The position numbers were made by a program, and so were the translations under genes. A DNA stretch of 64,000 nt from Candidatus Thiodiazotropha endoloripes (GTDB taxonomy: Bacteria > Pseudomonadota > Gammaproteobacteria > Chromatiales > Chromatiaceae): the NCBI RefSeq assembly GCF_001708965.1, contig NZ_LVJW01000006.1, forward strand, positions 1,302,001 through 1,366,000, written 5' to 3'. The notes beneath the pieces were generated by a model that worked only from the letters and a program-made list of their open reading frames with translations, was not told the DNA's origin and searched no databases. Positions 27,140-36,737 of this stretch are shown here, piece by piece; position 1 is the stretch's first letter; each line of letters opens with the position of its first letter.

Positions 27140-30100
27140 ATGTCTGAACAGCAATCCATCGTCGGGGATGATCCCGCCCGCTCGTTTGTCGCCAAGGTGA
27201 TCGCCTGGTCGGTGCGGAATCAGTTGATCGTAATGATCTTTACTGCGGGTCTGGCGGTAGCCGGGCTGCTCGCCCTGCAGCGCACCCCGCTCGATGCGAT
27301 ACCCGATCTATCGGATACCCAGGTGATCATTCGCACCGACTTTGCCGGTCAGGCGCCACAGATCGTTGAAGACCTGGTCACCTACCCCCTCTCAGCAACC
27401 TTGTTGGGATTGCCGAAAACCGAGGCGGTGAGGGGATTCTCCATGTTCGGCACCAGCTTCGTCTATGTGATCTTTCAGGATGGGGTTGATGACTACTGGG
27501 CCCGGAGCCGAGTTGCTGAAGCGCTGGCCACGGTGCAGAAGGATCTGCCGCAGAACGCCACCCCGAGACTGGGGCCGGATGCCACCGGGGTGGGCTGGAT
27601 CTACCAATATGCGCTGCTGGATCGTAGCGGCCGACATGACCTGGCGGAGCTGCGTGCCCTGCAGGACTGGTTTCTGCGCTTTGAGCTGGCGACGGTAGCC
27701 GGGGTCTCGGAGGTGGCTTCGGTGGGTGGGTTCGTACGTGAGTATCAGGTGTTGATCGACCCCAACAGACTACGCGCCTTCGATATTCCCCTGGTGCGGG
27801 TGCGCCAGGCGGTTCAGGCAGCCAGTATGGAGGTCGGTGGGCGAGTGATCGAACGGGCCGAGACCGAGCTGATGATCCGCTCCCGGGGCTACATCACTTC
27901 GCTGCAGGATCTTCAGCGGGTGGTGGTGCAGGCGAGAAACGGCACCCCGGTACTGCTGACCGATGTGGCGCGGGTGATCGAAGGTCCGGAGCTGCGCCGG
28001 GGACTGGTGGAGCTGAATGGTGAGGGGGAGGTGGTCGGCGGTATCGTGGTGATGCGCTCCGGTGAGAATGCGCTGAATGTGATCAAGGCTCTGGAGCAGA
28101 AGCTGCAGGCCCTGCAGCAGGGGCTGCCGGCCGGGGTGGAGATTCAGACCGTTTACGATCGAGCGCCACTGATCCGGGGTGCGGTCGACTACCTGAACCA
28201 TAAACTGCTGGAAGAGGGGTTGGTGGTAGCCCTGGTCTGCTTCATCTTTCTGCTCCATGTGCGTTCCGCTTTTGTCGCCATAATCACCTTGCCGCTGGGA
28301 GTGCTGGGGGCGTTCATGGTGATGTCGGCGCAGGGTATCACGGCCAATATCATGTCGCTCGGCGGTATCGCCATCGCGATCGGGGCGATGGTGGATGCCT
28401 CCATTGTGATGGTGGAGAATGCCCACCGGCGGTTGAGCGATATGCCCGGGTCGGTTGGACGCAAAGCGCAAAATGCCGCCATCCTGCAGTCGGCCAAGGA
28501 GGTGGGGCCAGGGCTGTTTTTCAGCCTGCTGATCATTACCGTATCCTTCCTGCCGGTGTTTGCGCTCACCGGTGAAAGTTATCGGTTGTTCTCCCCTCTG
28601 GCCTACACCAAAACCTATGCGATGGCCTTTGCTTCCCTGCTCTCGGTCACCCTGGTGCCGATCCTGATGTTGTGGCTGATCCGAGGACGGATCTTCCGCG
28701 AGGAGAGTAATCCACTGAATCGTTTCTTTGTCGCGCTCTACAAGCCGATTCTGGAGTTTTCCATGAAATGGCGTGTTTTTACCCTGGCCGTTGCCATCGC
28801 CGGTATCGCCAGTCTCTGGTACCCCTACAACAAGCTGGGTACCGAGTTCATGCCGGCGCTGTATGAGGGTGAGCTGCTCTACATGCCCACCACCCTGCCG
28901 GGAGTCTCCATCTCCAAGGCAAAAGAGATTCTGGCCCAGACCAACCGGTTGATCCTTACGCTGCCTGAGGTCGATCAGGTATTCGGCAAGGTGGGTCGGG
29001 CCGATACGGCGACTGATCCGGCACCGATTTCGATGATCGAGAGTTGGATACGCTTGAAACCGAAGCCTGAGTGGCGGCCAGGGATGACTGTGGGGTCGCT
29101 GACCAAGCAGCTTGACGAGCGGGTCAATCTGCCCGGGCTGGTCAACAGCTGGGGTTATCCGATCAAAATCCGCATGGATATGATCTCAACCGGTATCCGC
29201 ACCCCGGTGGGGATTAAGATCTCCGGTCAGGATCTGAATCAGATCGGACGTATCGCACTGGATGTGGAAGCCGTGGTGAAGCAGGTGCCGGGCACCCGCA
29301 GCGCCTTTGCCGACCGGGTCACCGGGGGCAAGTATCTGGAGATCATCCCCAACCGTGATGAGCTGGCGCGACGCAATATCGATCTTGGTCTGTTCCAATC
29401 CATTATCCAGACCGCGCTCGGCGGTATGAAGGTTGCGGAAAGCGTACAGGGAAGGGAGCGTTACAACATCATGTTGCGCTACGACCGGCCATTCCGGGAA
29501 TCGATACATCAGCTCTCGGACATCCTGGTACCAACCCCGGGTGGTATGCACATTCCGCTGGGGGAAGTGGCTACCATCGAATATGCCCCGGGACCGCCGA
29601 TGATCAAATCGGAGGATGCCCGATTGACCGGCTGGGTGTTTGTCGATATCGACGAGCGGGATATCGGCAGTTATGTGGATGAGGCGCGAATGCGGGTTGC
29701 CGAGCAGGTCGACCTGCCACCGGGCTATGCCATCACCTGGTCCGGGCAGTATGAGCAGATGCTTGAAGCGCGGGAACGACTGCAGGTTGCGATACCTGCA
29801 GCCGTTGCGATCATCCTGGTGCTGCTGATGATCCATTTTGGCCGCACCGACCGAACGGTGATGGTGATGACGGCGTTGCCGTTCGGCTTGGTGGGTGGCC
29901 TGTGGGCGGTCTATCTGGCCGGCTACAACCTCTCAGTCGCCGTTGCTGTGGGTTTCATCGCACTGGGAGGCATTGCGGTGGAGACGGCGGTGGTGATGTT
30001 GATCTACATCGATCAGCAGGTACGCCAGCTTCCTCCGGTCGACCATAAAACCCTGTTTGCCGCCATCATGGCGGGCGCGGTACGGCGGGTGCGTCCGAAA

Positions 30101-30340
30101 CTGATGACCGTTTCGGTGATCATCGCCGGTCTGTTACCCATCTTCTTTACCGAGGGGCCCGGTTCGGATGTGATGCGCCGTATTGCCCTGCCGATGGTGG
30201 GCGGGATGCTCAGTACCACCGTCATGACCCTGATCGTGATTCCGGTCATCTATCTGATCTGGGAGTCACGCAGGCTACCCCTCTCGACTGAAAATTCCAC
30301 TGGGGATAACGATCTATCCCAACAACCACAAGAGGTATGA
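27140..30340 (+). CDS. CusA-like heavy-metal efflux RND transporter
   Basis: A 1066-residue proton-driven inner-membrane RND pump of the HME subfamily, expected to export copper(I)/silver(I). It has the family signature at the N-terminus (RTPLDAIPDLSDTQVIIRTD, near residue 50), the GGIAIAIGAMVDASIVMVEN helix-4 segment with the proton-relay Asp, and the second-half equivalent near VAVGFIALGGIAVETAVVML, in which Glu takes the acidic position. The pore domain contains Met residues, but I did not map the three-Met site. Twelve helices and two periplasmic loops are as expected. The stop overlaps the CusF-like gene by four bases. Confidence 0.95.
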   Translation: MSEQQSIVGDDPARSFVAKVIAWSVRNQLIVMIFTAGLAVAGLLALQRTPLDAIPDLSDTQVIIRTDFAGQAPQIVEDLVTYPLSATLLGLPKTEAVRGFSMFGTSFVYVIFQDGVDDYWARSRVAEALATVQKDLPQNATPRLGPDATGVGWIYQYALLDRSGRHDLAELRALQDWFLRFELATVAGVSEVASVGGFVREYQVLIDPNRLRAFDIPLVRVRQAVQAASMEVGGRVIERAETELMIRSRGYITSLQDLQRVVVQARNGTPVLLTDVARVIEGPELRRGLVELNGEGEVVGGIVVMRSGENALNVIKALEQKLQALQQGLPAGVEIQTVYDRAPLIRGAVDYLNHKLLEEGLVVALVCFIFLLHVRSAFVAIITLPLGVLGAFMVMSAQGITANIMSLGGIAIAIGAMVDASIVMVENAHRRLSDMPGSVGRKAQNAAILQSAKEVGPGLFFSLLIITVSFLPVFALTGESYRLFSPLAYTKTYAMAFASLLSVTLVPILMLWLIRGRIFREESNPLNRFFVALYKPILEFSMKWRVFTLAVAIAGIASLWYPYNKLGTEFMPALYEGELLYMPTTLPGVSISKAKEILAQTNRLILTLPEVDQVFGKVGRADTATDPAPISMIESWIRLKPKPEWRPGMTVGSLTKQLDERVNLPGLVNSWGYPIKIRMDMISTGIRTPVGIKISGQDLNQIGRIALDVEAVVKQVPGTRSAFADRVTGGKYLEIIPNRDELARRNIDLGLFQSIIQTALGGMKVAESVQGRERYNIMLRYDRPFRESIHQLSDILVPTPGGMHIPLGEVATIEYAPGPPMIKSEDARLTGWVFVDIDERDIGSYVDEARMRVAEQVDLPPGYAITWSGQYEQMLEARERLQVAIPAAVAIILVLLMIHFGRTDRTVMVMTALPFGLVGGLWAVYLAGYNLSVAVAVGFIALGGIAVETAVVMLIYIDQQVRQLPPVDHKTLFAAIMAGAVRRVRPKLMTVSVIIAGLLPIFFTEGPGSDVMRRIALPMVGGMLSTTVMTLIVIPVIYLIWESRRLPLSTENSTGDNDLSQQPQEV

Positions 30341-30690
30341 AAATGTCTGTTAGAAAACTTACTGTATTGATCTTCGGGCTGCTGATCCAGGCAGCTGCGT
30401 ATGGGGCCAGCCATCAGGGCCACAACATGCATGACCATTCGATGATGGGTGGCGATGCCAATCAGGCGATGGGTAGCGGTGTTCTGCATCAAGTGGATGC
30501 GGATAAAAAGATGGTCAACCTCACTCATCAGCCTATCCCGACACTGAACTGGCCGGAGATGACCATGGATCTGCCGGTCACCAAACGGGTTGATCTGACT
30601 CGGTTCAAGGCTGGAGACCAGGTGCATTTCACCCTCAAGAAGGGACGGGACAACCATTTCAGGATCATCTCCATGGAGCCTCATCAATAG
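30337..30690 (+). CDS. CusF-like periplasmic copper-binding protein
   Basis: A 117-residue protein with a signal peptide (about 1-24, cut near AYGASHQGHN). The mature part contains a His/Met-rich region HNMHDHSMMGGDANQ and a core like CusF: VDADKKMVNLTHQPIPTLNW and PEMTMDLPV, including the Trp and Met residues that bind copper(I) in CusF. It would pass periplasmic copper to the efflux pump. It overlaps the CusA-like gene by four bases and ends the operon. Confidence 0.9.
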   Translation: MKMSVRKLTVLIFGLLIQAAAYGASHQGHNMHDHSMMGGDANQAMGSGVLHQVDADKKMVNLTHQPIPTLNWPEMTMDLPVTKRVDLTRFKAGDQVHFTLKKGRDNHFRIISMEPHQ

Positions 30691-30747
30691 ACCGGAAGAG
30701 CGGTCGTTTGGCGGGGGAGGGTCGAGTCGCTCCTGGCTTGTGGCCGC

Positions 30748-33708
30748 TCAGGTCGGGATGCCGTTCACCACCAGTTTGGGTATCGCTTCAGCAGACACCG
30801 GTCTGCTGAACAGATATCCCTGTGCGGTGTCGCAATTGAGCCGTTTCAGCAACTCCAGTTGTGCTTTGGTCTCGATGCCTTCAGCGACAATGGTGTGGCC
30901 AAGATTGTGACCCATCTCGATCATCGTATTGACCAGGTACTGGGTCTTCTTATCCAGCAGCATATCGTTGATGAAGTATTTGTCGATTTTGAGGCTGTCC
31001 ACTTTCAGATGTTTCAGTGAGGCGATGGAGGAGTAGCCGGTACCGAAGTCATCGATGGCGATCTGAATGCCCGACTCTTTGAGGTGGCTGAAGATGGCGA
31101 TGTTTTTCCGATCTGTCTGAACGGCGGTCTCGGTGACCTCCAGTTCGAGCAGTGTGGGATCCATCTCTGTCTCTTCCAGCACCTGATCGATCAGGGTCAC
31201 CAGTTGTTCGTCGAGAAAGTGGGAGGGGGAAATATTGACGGACATGCGCAACAGGGGCAGGCCTTGCTGCTGCCAACTGACAGCCTGTCTGCAGGCGTTG
31301 CAGAGGATGGTTTTGGTGAGTGGCTTGATCATGCCGATCTGTTCCGCAACCTGGATGAACTCGGTTGGTGGAACCTGCCCCATGACCGGGTGATGCCAGC
31401 GGGAGAGCGCCTCGACACCAATGATCTGTCCGGTGGCCAGATGGAGTTGTGGCTGATAGACCAGGGTCAGTTGTTCAGACTCTATGGCTTCACGAAGATA
31501 CTGTTCAAACTGGAAACGGTACTCGGCCTTGCGCGTCAGCTCCTGATTGTAGAACGCAAAGCGATTCTTTCCATGCTCCTTGGCTGCATACAGGGAGGTG
31601 TCTGCAGCCTTCAGCAGTTGCGAGGCATCTGTGCCGTCATCCGGATAGTGGGCGATACCGATACTGCAGGCCGGTGTATGCCAGCGGGATGATAATTCAA
31701 GCGGTTGAGCGATCAGCTCCAGGCAGCGTTTGGCCAGGTTGGCGGTGATGTAATCATCGGATACATCATCCATTAGGATGCAGAATTCATCACCACTCAG
31801 GCGGGCGACAAAATCCACATCCCGGCCAAACTTCTTCAGCCTCTTTGCGATCACCTTGAGTAACTGGTCGCCCACGTCATGCCCCAGGGTGTCGTTGACA
31901 TTCTTGAAGTTGTCCAGGTCGATGTAGAGCAGACTGAAACGACGCTGATGCCGTTTCGATGTTTTGATCAATTCATCCAGGCTTTGAAAGAAGTGGGGTC
32001 GGCTGGCCAGGCCGGTCAATTCATCGGTGTAGGCCAGTTGATGAATCCTTTTTTGATTCTGGTCCCGCTCCATCACGATACTGGCGAGCCGTGCGGCCGC
32101 TTTCAGGTCGTTGGACTCTTCCTCATTCGGGGTCGCCGGGTAGTCATAGTACATGCCGAATGCGCCCAATACCTTTCCGGTGGAGCTTTTGATCGGCTCG
32201 GACCAGCAGCAACGCATACCATGGGGCAGGGCCGCATCCTTGATGGTTGCCCACTTCGGGTCGGTTTCAATGTTCTCCACAATGACCCGATGGCCGGTAT
32301 AGGTGGAGGTACCGCAGGAGCCGATGTCCGGGCCGAATTCCAGGCCGTGCACCGCATCGCAGTAGGCCTTCGGCATGCTTGGTGCGCCGCCATGCAGGAG
32401 TCTGCCTTTGTGCAGTTCCAGCAGAGAGCAGCGCATCCCCGGATGCCGCGCTTCATACATCAGCGCGATGGCATCGTAGATCTCTGCGGCCGGTCTGCCG
32501 ATTGCGATCATCTCGAGGATTTCGGCGTTTCTTTCGTCGTGTCTTTCCACACGCTTGCGCTCGGTAATGTCGACATGGGTACCGACCAGGCGTACCGGTT
32601 TTCCGTCAGGCTCCTGGAAGAGACGAATCGCACGGGACAGCACATGCACATCATGACCGGCCTTGTGGTGCATGCGCATTTCGATCTCCAGTGAATCCGA
32701 ACTGCCATTGATATAGTCTGTAACCTCTTTCAGCACCCGATCCCTATCCTCGGCATGGACCAGCTGTTTCCAGGTCTCCAGGTGGTTCGGCAATTCATCA
32801 TTCTGATAACCGAGCATCTCTTTCCAGCGAGGTGAGTAGTAGGCCTCATCGTTGACCAGGTTCCAGTCCCAGAGGCCGTCATTCGTGCCACGCATGGCGA
32901 GTGACAAACGCTCCTCACTCTCCCTGAGCCGCTCTTCAGCCGCTCTTCTTTCGGTGATGTCGTGGCCGATACCGAGGATGCCGATGAGTTTTTTCTGGTG
33001 GTCGTAGAGCGGCGTCTTGGTGGTCTCCAACAGCTCTTTGTGTCCATCATTGGCGAAGGATATCCACTCCTCATTGACTGAGGGGCCACCCTTTTCCATC
33101 GACTTTTTGTCATGCGCCCGGAAAAAATCCGCCAATTCCGAATCGACAAAATCGTAATCACTCTTGCCGATGATCTCGATCTCCTTGGCGCCGAAGAAAT
33201 CCTCAAATCTGTCATTGCAGGCGAGGTAGACACCTTGTGTGTCTTTCAACCAGATCAGATCGGGCAGGGTATTCAGTATCGCAACACGAAAACTGGTCTC
33301 TTTATAGAGCTCTTTCTGCAGCCGTTCAGCCAGGGTGAAATCCCTGAAGCTCCAGACCTGGGCAGTGACCTCCCCATTGCGATACATCGGTTGGCTGAAT
33401 TGTTCGTAGACACGGCCATCTTTCAGATAGAGGGTCTCAAAACCTTTTGTCTCCGGTTGATTTCGGTAGAGCGCCAGATTGTTCAGGAAACTTTGCTGAT
33501 CGGTTAGCTGACCCAGCATATGATCCTGAAAATCGTCAAGGGTTGTCTCCTCGCTGAGTTCCCAGGGTAAGCGCCACAGTTCAGTAAAACGCCGGTTGTA
33601 TTTGACCACCAGGCCTGAGTTGTCCGTTATCAGGATGCCATCTTCTGTGGTGTGCAGAATGGCTTCAGCCAAATCGTTATCGAGTATGTCGTTTATCCGG
33701 CTATCCAT
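30748..33708 (-). CDS. PAS-GAF-GGDEF-EAL bifunctional cyclic-di-GMP protein
   Basis: A cytoplasmic 986-residue sensor with no membrane helix. Three PAS domains (about 15-115, 140-250, 265-385) and a GAF domain (about 400-550) precede GGDEF and EAL. The GGDEF motif is SGDEF (about 638-642), with an RDVD inhibitory site five residues before it. The EAL motif is VEALSRW (about 766), and the other catalytic residues are present: Asn in SVNIS, ELEVTE, DDFGTGYS, KIDK and the later EGIE. Both activities are possible. I start at the ATG at 33708, since the ATG at 33750 lacks a ribosome site. The gene stands alone and converges on the CusF-like gene. Confidence 0.9.
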   Translation of the reverse strand: MDSRINDILDNDLAEAILHTTEDGILITDNSGLVVKYNRRFTELWRLPWELSEETTLDDFQDHMLGQLTDQQSFLNNLALYRNQPETKGFETLYLKDGRVYEQFSQPMYRNGEVTAQVWSFRDFTLAERLQKELYKETSFRVAILNTLPDLIWLKDTQGVYLACNDRFEDFFGAKEIEIIGKSDYDFVDSELADFFRAHDKKSMEKGGPSVNEEWISFANDGHKELLETTKTPLYDHQKKLIGILGIGHDITERRAAEERLRESEERLSLAMRGTNDGLWDWNLVNDEAYYSPRWKEMLGYQNDELPNHLETWKQLVHAEDRDRVLKEVTDYINGSSDSLEIEMRMHHKAGHDVHVLSRAIRLFQEPDGKPVRLVGTHVDITERKRVERHDERNAEILEMIAIGRPAAEIYDAIALMYEARHPGMRCSLLELHKGRLLHGGAPSMPKAYCDAVHGLEFGPDIGSCGTSTYTGHRVIVENIETDPKWATIKDAALPHGMRCCWSEPIKSSTGKVLGAFGMYYDYPATPNEEESNDLKAAARLASIVMERDQNQKRIHQLAYTDELTGLASRPHFFQSLDELIKTSKRHQRRFSLLYIDLDNFKNVNDTLGHDVGDQLLKVIAKRLKKFGRDVDFVARLSGDEFCILMDDVSDDYITANLAKRCLELIAQPLELSSRWHTPACSIGIAHYPDDGTDASQLLKAADTSLYAAKEHGKNRFAFYNQELTRKAEYRFQFEQYLREAIESEQLTLVYQPQLHLATGQIIGVEALSRWHHPVMGQVPPTEFIQVAEQIGMIKPLTKTILCNACRQAVSWQQQGLPLLRMSVNISPSHFLDEQLVTLIDQVLEETEMDPTLLELEVTETAVQTDRKNIAIFSHLKESGIQIAIDDFGTGYSSIASLKHLKVDSLKIDKYFINDMLLDKKTQYLVNTMIEMGHNLGHTIVAEGIETKAQLELLKRLNCDTAQGYLFSRPVSAEAIPKLVVNGIPT

Positions 33709-33856
33709 GGTGATTGCCTGCTGAGTCAGGCCTGGCTGGCCTGCGCCCATTGGAGTTGTCGCTCAGTCAGGGTTAGCGACTGGGTTTGTGAAATCTTGAT
33801 GGTTTGGGGTCGTTCCTAGGCGGCATTCTACTCATTAACTAACTGTTTTGTTTGTA

Positions 33857-33873
33857 AATATTTATTAAATATT
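33857..33873. repeat. Short AT-rich palindrome upstream of the GGDEF-EAL gene
   Basis: A perfect palindrome of eight-base arms (AATATTTA and TAAATATT) with one central T lies in an AT-rich stretch, about 150 bases before the GGDEF-EAL start. Regulators often bind such sites, but nothing identifies one here. Confidence 0.35.
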
Positions 33874-33901
33874 GTTCAGTTTTGTCTCTGGTTCTGTGTT
33901 G

Positions 33902-34426
33902 TCAGTGGCCTAGAGTATGGATGAACTCCTCATAACTCGTCCCCTTGCTCTGCAATACTCCCTGCAACCACTCCAGTGAGGCGTCGGGGGCATTACCGGG
34001 GCCTGCCTGCTGCTCGATTCGCATCATTTCCTGGTAGATCGGGGTGATGACTTCGATGCCGGAACGGCTGGGTTTGCGGCGTACCGAAAAATAGCCGATG
34101 GGTTTGCCATCTTGGCCATAGTCGGCTGTAACATTGGCAAACACCCAATAGTAGTCACCGCTCTTGGCCATGTTCTTGACATAGGCGAAGCACTCCTGGC
34201 CCGTTTCTATCACGTTCCAGAGCAGCCGGAATACCCCGCGCGGCATGTCGGGATGGCGGATGATATTGTGCTGAACATTCAACAGCTCATGTTCGGCATA
34301 ACCGGCGATCTTCATAAAGATCCGGTTGGCGTAGGTGATCCGTCCCTTGAGGTCTGTCTTTGAGACGATGAAATCGTTCTCATCCATGATGATTTCCCTG
34401 TTCGTCGGTGTGACATTGGGTTTCAT
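33902..34426 (-). CDS. Stand-alone Aer-like PAS domain protein
   Basis: A 174-residue soluble protein composed mostly of one PAS domain (about 10-130) of the Aer type. Matching blocks are [34 protein letters not shown] and SGDYYWVFANV. In E. coli Aer this domain binds FAD and senses redox state; FAD-binding here is inferred. The C-terminal tail (about 130-174) is helical. The start has a GGGGAG ribosome site. It is close in sequence to the protein at 35916-36443. It lies 69 bp downstream of the CZB receptor gene on the same strand. Confidence 0.85.
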   Translation of the reverse strand: MKPNVTPTNREIIMDENDFIVSKTDLKGRITYANRIFMKIAGYAEHELLNVQHNIIRHPDMPRGVFRLLWNVIETGQECFAYVKNMAKSGDYYWVFANVTADYGQDGKPIGYFSVRRKPSRSGIEVITPIYQEMMRIEQQAGPGNAPDASLEWLQGVLQSKGTSYEEFIHTLGH

Positions 34427-34495
34427 GGAAACTCCCCGCGCCTAGTCAGGCGCATTTCAGACACAGCGGGGTTATCGGGTTAGTCAACTCTGGCC

Positions 34496-35947
34496 CTAGC
34501 TATGTTTTTCAGTGATCATGGCGTCTATGCGGTCCATCACGCGGTCACTGGCGTCCTCCATATGCCGGTAATTTTCGAGAATATTCTGTAACAGTGTGCG
34601 GTCTTTCTCCCAGTCTTTGGAAAGGAGTTCCAGTGCTTTATGGCCAGCGTTGTGAACCTGGCTATGGGGCTCTTCCAGCTCTCTGAATGCGATCAGATGG
34701 CCAAACGACTCTTTACCAAAGCCTTCGTAATACCATTTACCCAAACGGCAGCTGTGATGATCGACCTTGACCGCCCTGGCGTCATCGTTGTCGGTGCCGG
34801 CATGGAAGGATTTGTAGGCCTTCTGTTTATAGATCATATGGTCGACCTTGATCAACGAGGCGTAGCAGATGTCATGGGCAAAATCGACGGAGGTGTAGGT
34901 GTCCTGTGCGTGTTGGGCAAATTGATTGAAGTTGCTGCTCATCGCTTCCACTGAGGTCTGAACGTCATTCGCCATGTCGAGCATTTCGTTGGAGTTGCTC
35001 TGCATGACCTCGGTCTCCTTCTGGAAGGTATTGACCACATCGCGAATCTCATCGGTGGCTTTTTTTGTGCTTTCCGCCAGTTTTTTCACCTCATCCGCCA
35101 CCACCGCAAAGCCTCTGCCATGTTCCCCTGCCCGAGCGGCTTCGATCGAAGCGTTGAGTGCCAGCAGATTGGTTTTGTCTGCAATCTCGCTGATCATCCC
35201 CAGGATACCGGTGATCTCATCGCTCATGGTGTTGAGCTGCCGCATGGTCTGATGGCTCTGTTCGATCATCCCCAGGGTGCGGTTTTGCGCTTCTACCACT
35301 TGCGATACGGAGACCTGACTGCTCTTGGCCTTCTCCATATTGTCGGTGGCGATATGGGAGACCTTCTGCATTTCGTCGGTGATGCGGGTCAGGTCGTGCT
35401 GGCTGAGCAGCAGGTTGCTCATGGTCTGGCTGGTATTGAGCGCCTGCAGCTCGGCCGCCTTTTCGTTGCGCATGATATAGGCGGCGTTGTCTGCCATCGC
35501 ATCCAGCGATTTATTGATCCGCTCCAGGGTTTTCGCCAGTTCGCCATGCAGGCCGGTGGGCATGGTGCGCCGATAGTAGCGGCCACGGGATACCAGTTCG
35601 AAACTGGTTTTGACCTCGCGAAAGAAGGTCTCAAGCTGGTCCAGGGATTCATTCAGATTCCAGGCGATGTGTCCGGCTTCCCCCATCCAGGGGACTTCGG
35701 TGATGCGTGAGGTGAACTGGCCGTCGAGCATTTCGTCGAGTACCTGTTCGGTCTGTTTCATCACCCGGAATGGCATTTTCATGCGCTGAGAGATGATGCC
35801 GGCAATGATCAGGGTGCCCAGGGGGAACAGCCACTGCCAGTGGTGATAACCCTCGCTCAACCATGAGGAGAAGACAGATGCGATGCTCAGCAGAACAAAT
35901 ATCAGAACATAGATCTTAAGTCTGGTGGCCAAATACAAACGTTTCAT
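34496..35947 (-). CDS. Methyl-accepting chemotaxis protein with C-terminal CZB domain
   Basis: A 483-residue receptor with two helices near the N-terminus (about 10-30 and 37-53) and only a very short loop between them, so it has little or no periplasmic sensor. Two HAMP-like regions follow. The signalling hairpin tip [20 protein letters not shown] and then [13 protein letters not shown] are typical. The C-terminus (about 355-445) is a CZB domain, with [32 protein letters not shown] and [13 protein letters not shown] domains bind zinc and can sense it or hypochlorite. It starts within the end of the upstream PAS gene, and a second PAS gene follows. Confidence 0.9.
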   Translation of the reverse strand: MKRLYLATRLKIYVLIFVLLSIASVFSSWLSEGYHHWQWLFPLGTLIIAGIISQRMKMPFRVMKQTEQVLDEMLDGQFTSRITEVPWMGEAGHIAWNLNESLDQLETFFREVKTSFELVSRGRYYRRTMPTGLHGELAKTLERINKSLDAMADNAAYIMRNEKAAELQALNTSQTMSNLLLSQHDLTRITDEMQKVSHIATDNMEKAKSSQVSVSQVVEAQNRTLGMIEQSHQTMRQLNTMSDEITGILGMISEIADKTNLLALNASIEAARAGEHGRGFAVVADEVKKLAESTKKATDEIRDVVNTFQKETEVMQSNSNEMLDMANDVQTSVEAMSSNFNQFAQHAQDTYTSVDFAHDICYASLIKVDHMIYKQKAYKSFHAGTDNDDARAVKVDHHSCRLGKWYYEGFGKESFGHLIAFRELEEPHSQVHNAGHKALELLSKDWEKDRTLLQNILENYRHMEDASDRVMDRIDAMITEKHS

Positions 35948-36443
35948 AGTTCTCGAAGCCTTGGTCGTTTATGGCTTGGTTCAAAAGCTCAGTTGAGGCG
36001 GTAACCGCGTTTTTCGGCCCGGCACGGGTCTCTGTGCTCAGCATCTGCTGATAGAGTCCGTTGAAGTAATCCACCGCCTCTCTGCTCGGTTTACGTCGTA
36101 CCGAAAAATACCCGATGATCTGATCCATTGGATCGTAGTCCGGTGTGACGTTGGCCAGTACCCAGTAGTGATCGCCGTTTTTGCAGAGATTCTTTATATA
36201 GGCAAAACACTCATGGCCCTGCATGATTTTGCTCCACAACAGATGGAACACACCACGGGGCATATCCGGGTGACGCAACAGATTGTGTTGCTTGCCAAGC
36301 AACTCTGCTTCCCGATAGCCACTGATCTTCATGAACAGCCTGTTCGCGTAGACGATTCTCCCCTTGGTATCGGTTTTTGAGACGATAAAATCGCGCTCAC
36401 TGACCAATACCTCCCTGTTCGTCGGTTGTATCCCGTTTTTCAT
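35916..36443 (-). CDS. Stand-alone Aer-like PAS domain protein
   Basis: A 175-residue soluble PAS protein, paralogous to that at 33902-34426: both share TNRE, FIVSKTD-KGRI-YANR-FMKI-GY and [13 protein letters not shown]. Its Aer-like features include [15 protein letters not shown] (the Trp region near FAD in Aer). I use the ATG at 36443, which has upstream GGAGG and AGGG; a GTG at 36449 is the alternative. The stop lies 32 bases inside the next gene, so it is co-translated with the CZB receptor. A FliA-type promoter candidate precedes it. Confidence 0.85.
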   Translation of the reverse strand: MKNGIQPTNREVLVSERDFIVSKTDTKGRIVYANRLFMKISGYREAELLGKQHNLLRHPDMPRGVFHLLWSKIMQGHECFAYIKNLCKNGDHYWVLANVTPDYDPMDQIIGYFSVRRKPSREAVDYFNGLYQQMLSTETRAGPKNAVTASTELLNQAINDQGFENYETFVFGHQT

Positions 36444-36485
36444 AACCACCCTGCCTCCATCAGATTCCCTGGTTGTCTCTACTGT

Positions 36486-36512
36486 TGATCGACAGAGGGG
36501 GCTATTTCTTTA
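36486..36512 (-). promoter_or_regulatory. Candidate FliA (sigma28) promoter for the PAS-MCP-PAS cluster
   Basis: Reading the minus strand, TAAAGAAA (36505-36512) and GTCGATCA (36486-36493) are separated by exactly 11 bp. The FliA consensus is TAAAGTTT-N11-GCCGATAA; the matches are 5-6 of 8 in each box and the spacing is exact. It lies 43 bp before the PAS-gene start, fitting transcription with motility genes. Confidence 0.5.
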
Positions 36513-36737
36513 CAGCTGATTGTACAGCTTGTAATCAAATAATGAGTATTACTTTTTGTTTCATATCTCTATTCGATATGGCTGGTATATTTAAGCCTGT
36601 CTATTTTCTGCCTATGGTTTATTCTGATTCAGAAATGATGAGTTCAGTCGATGTAGTGAGCATTAAAACCTCTATTGTTCAGTGAAAATCCCGTCCCAAT
36701 AACCCAACTTCGCAGAGATTTTGAGGGCCTCAACGTA

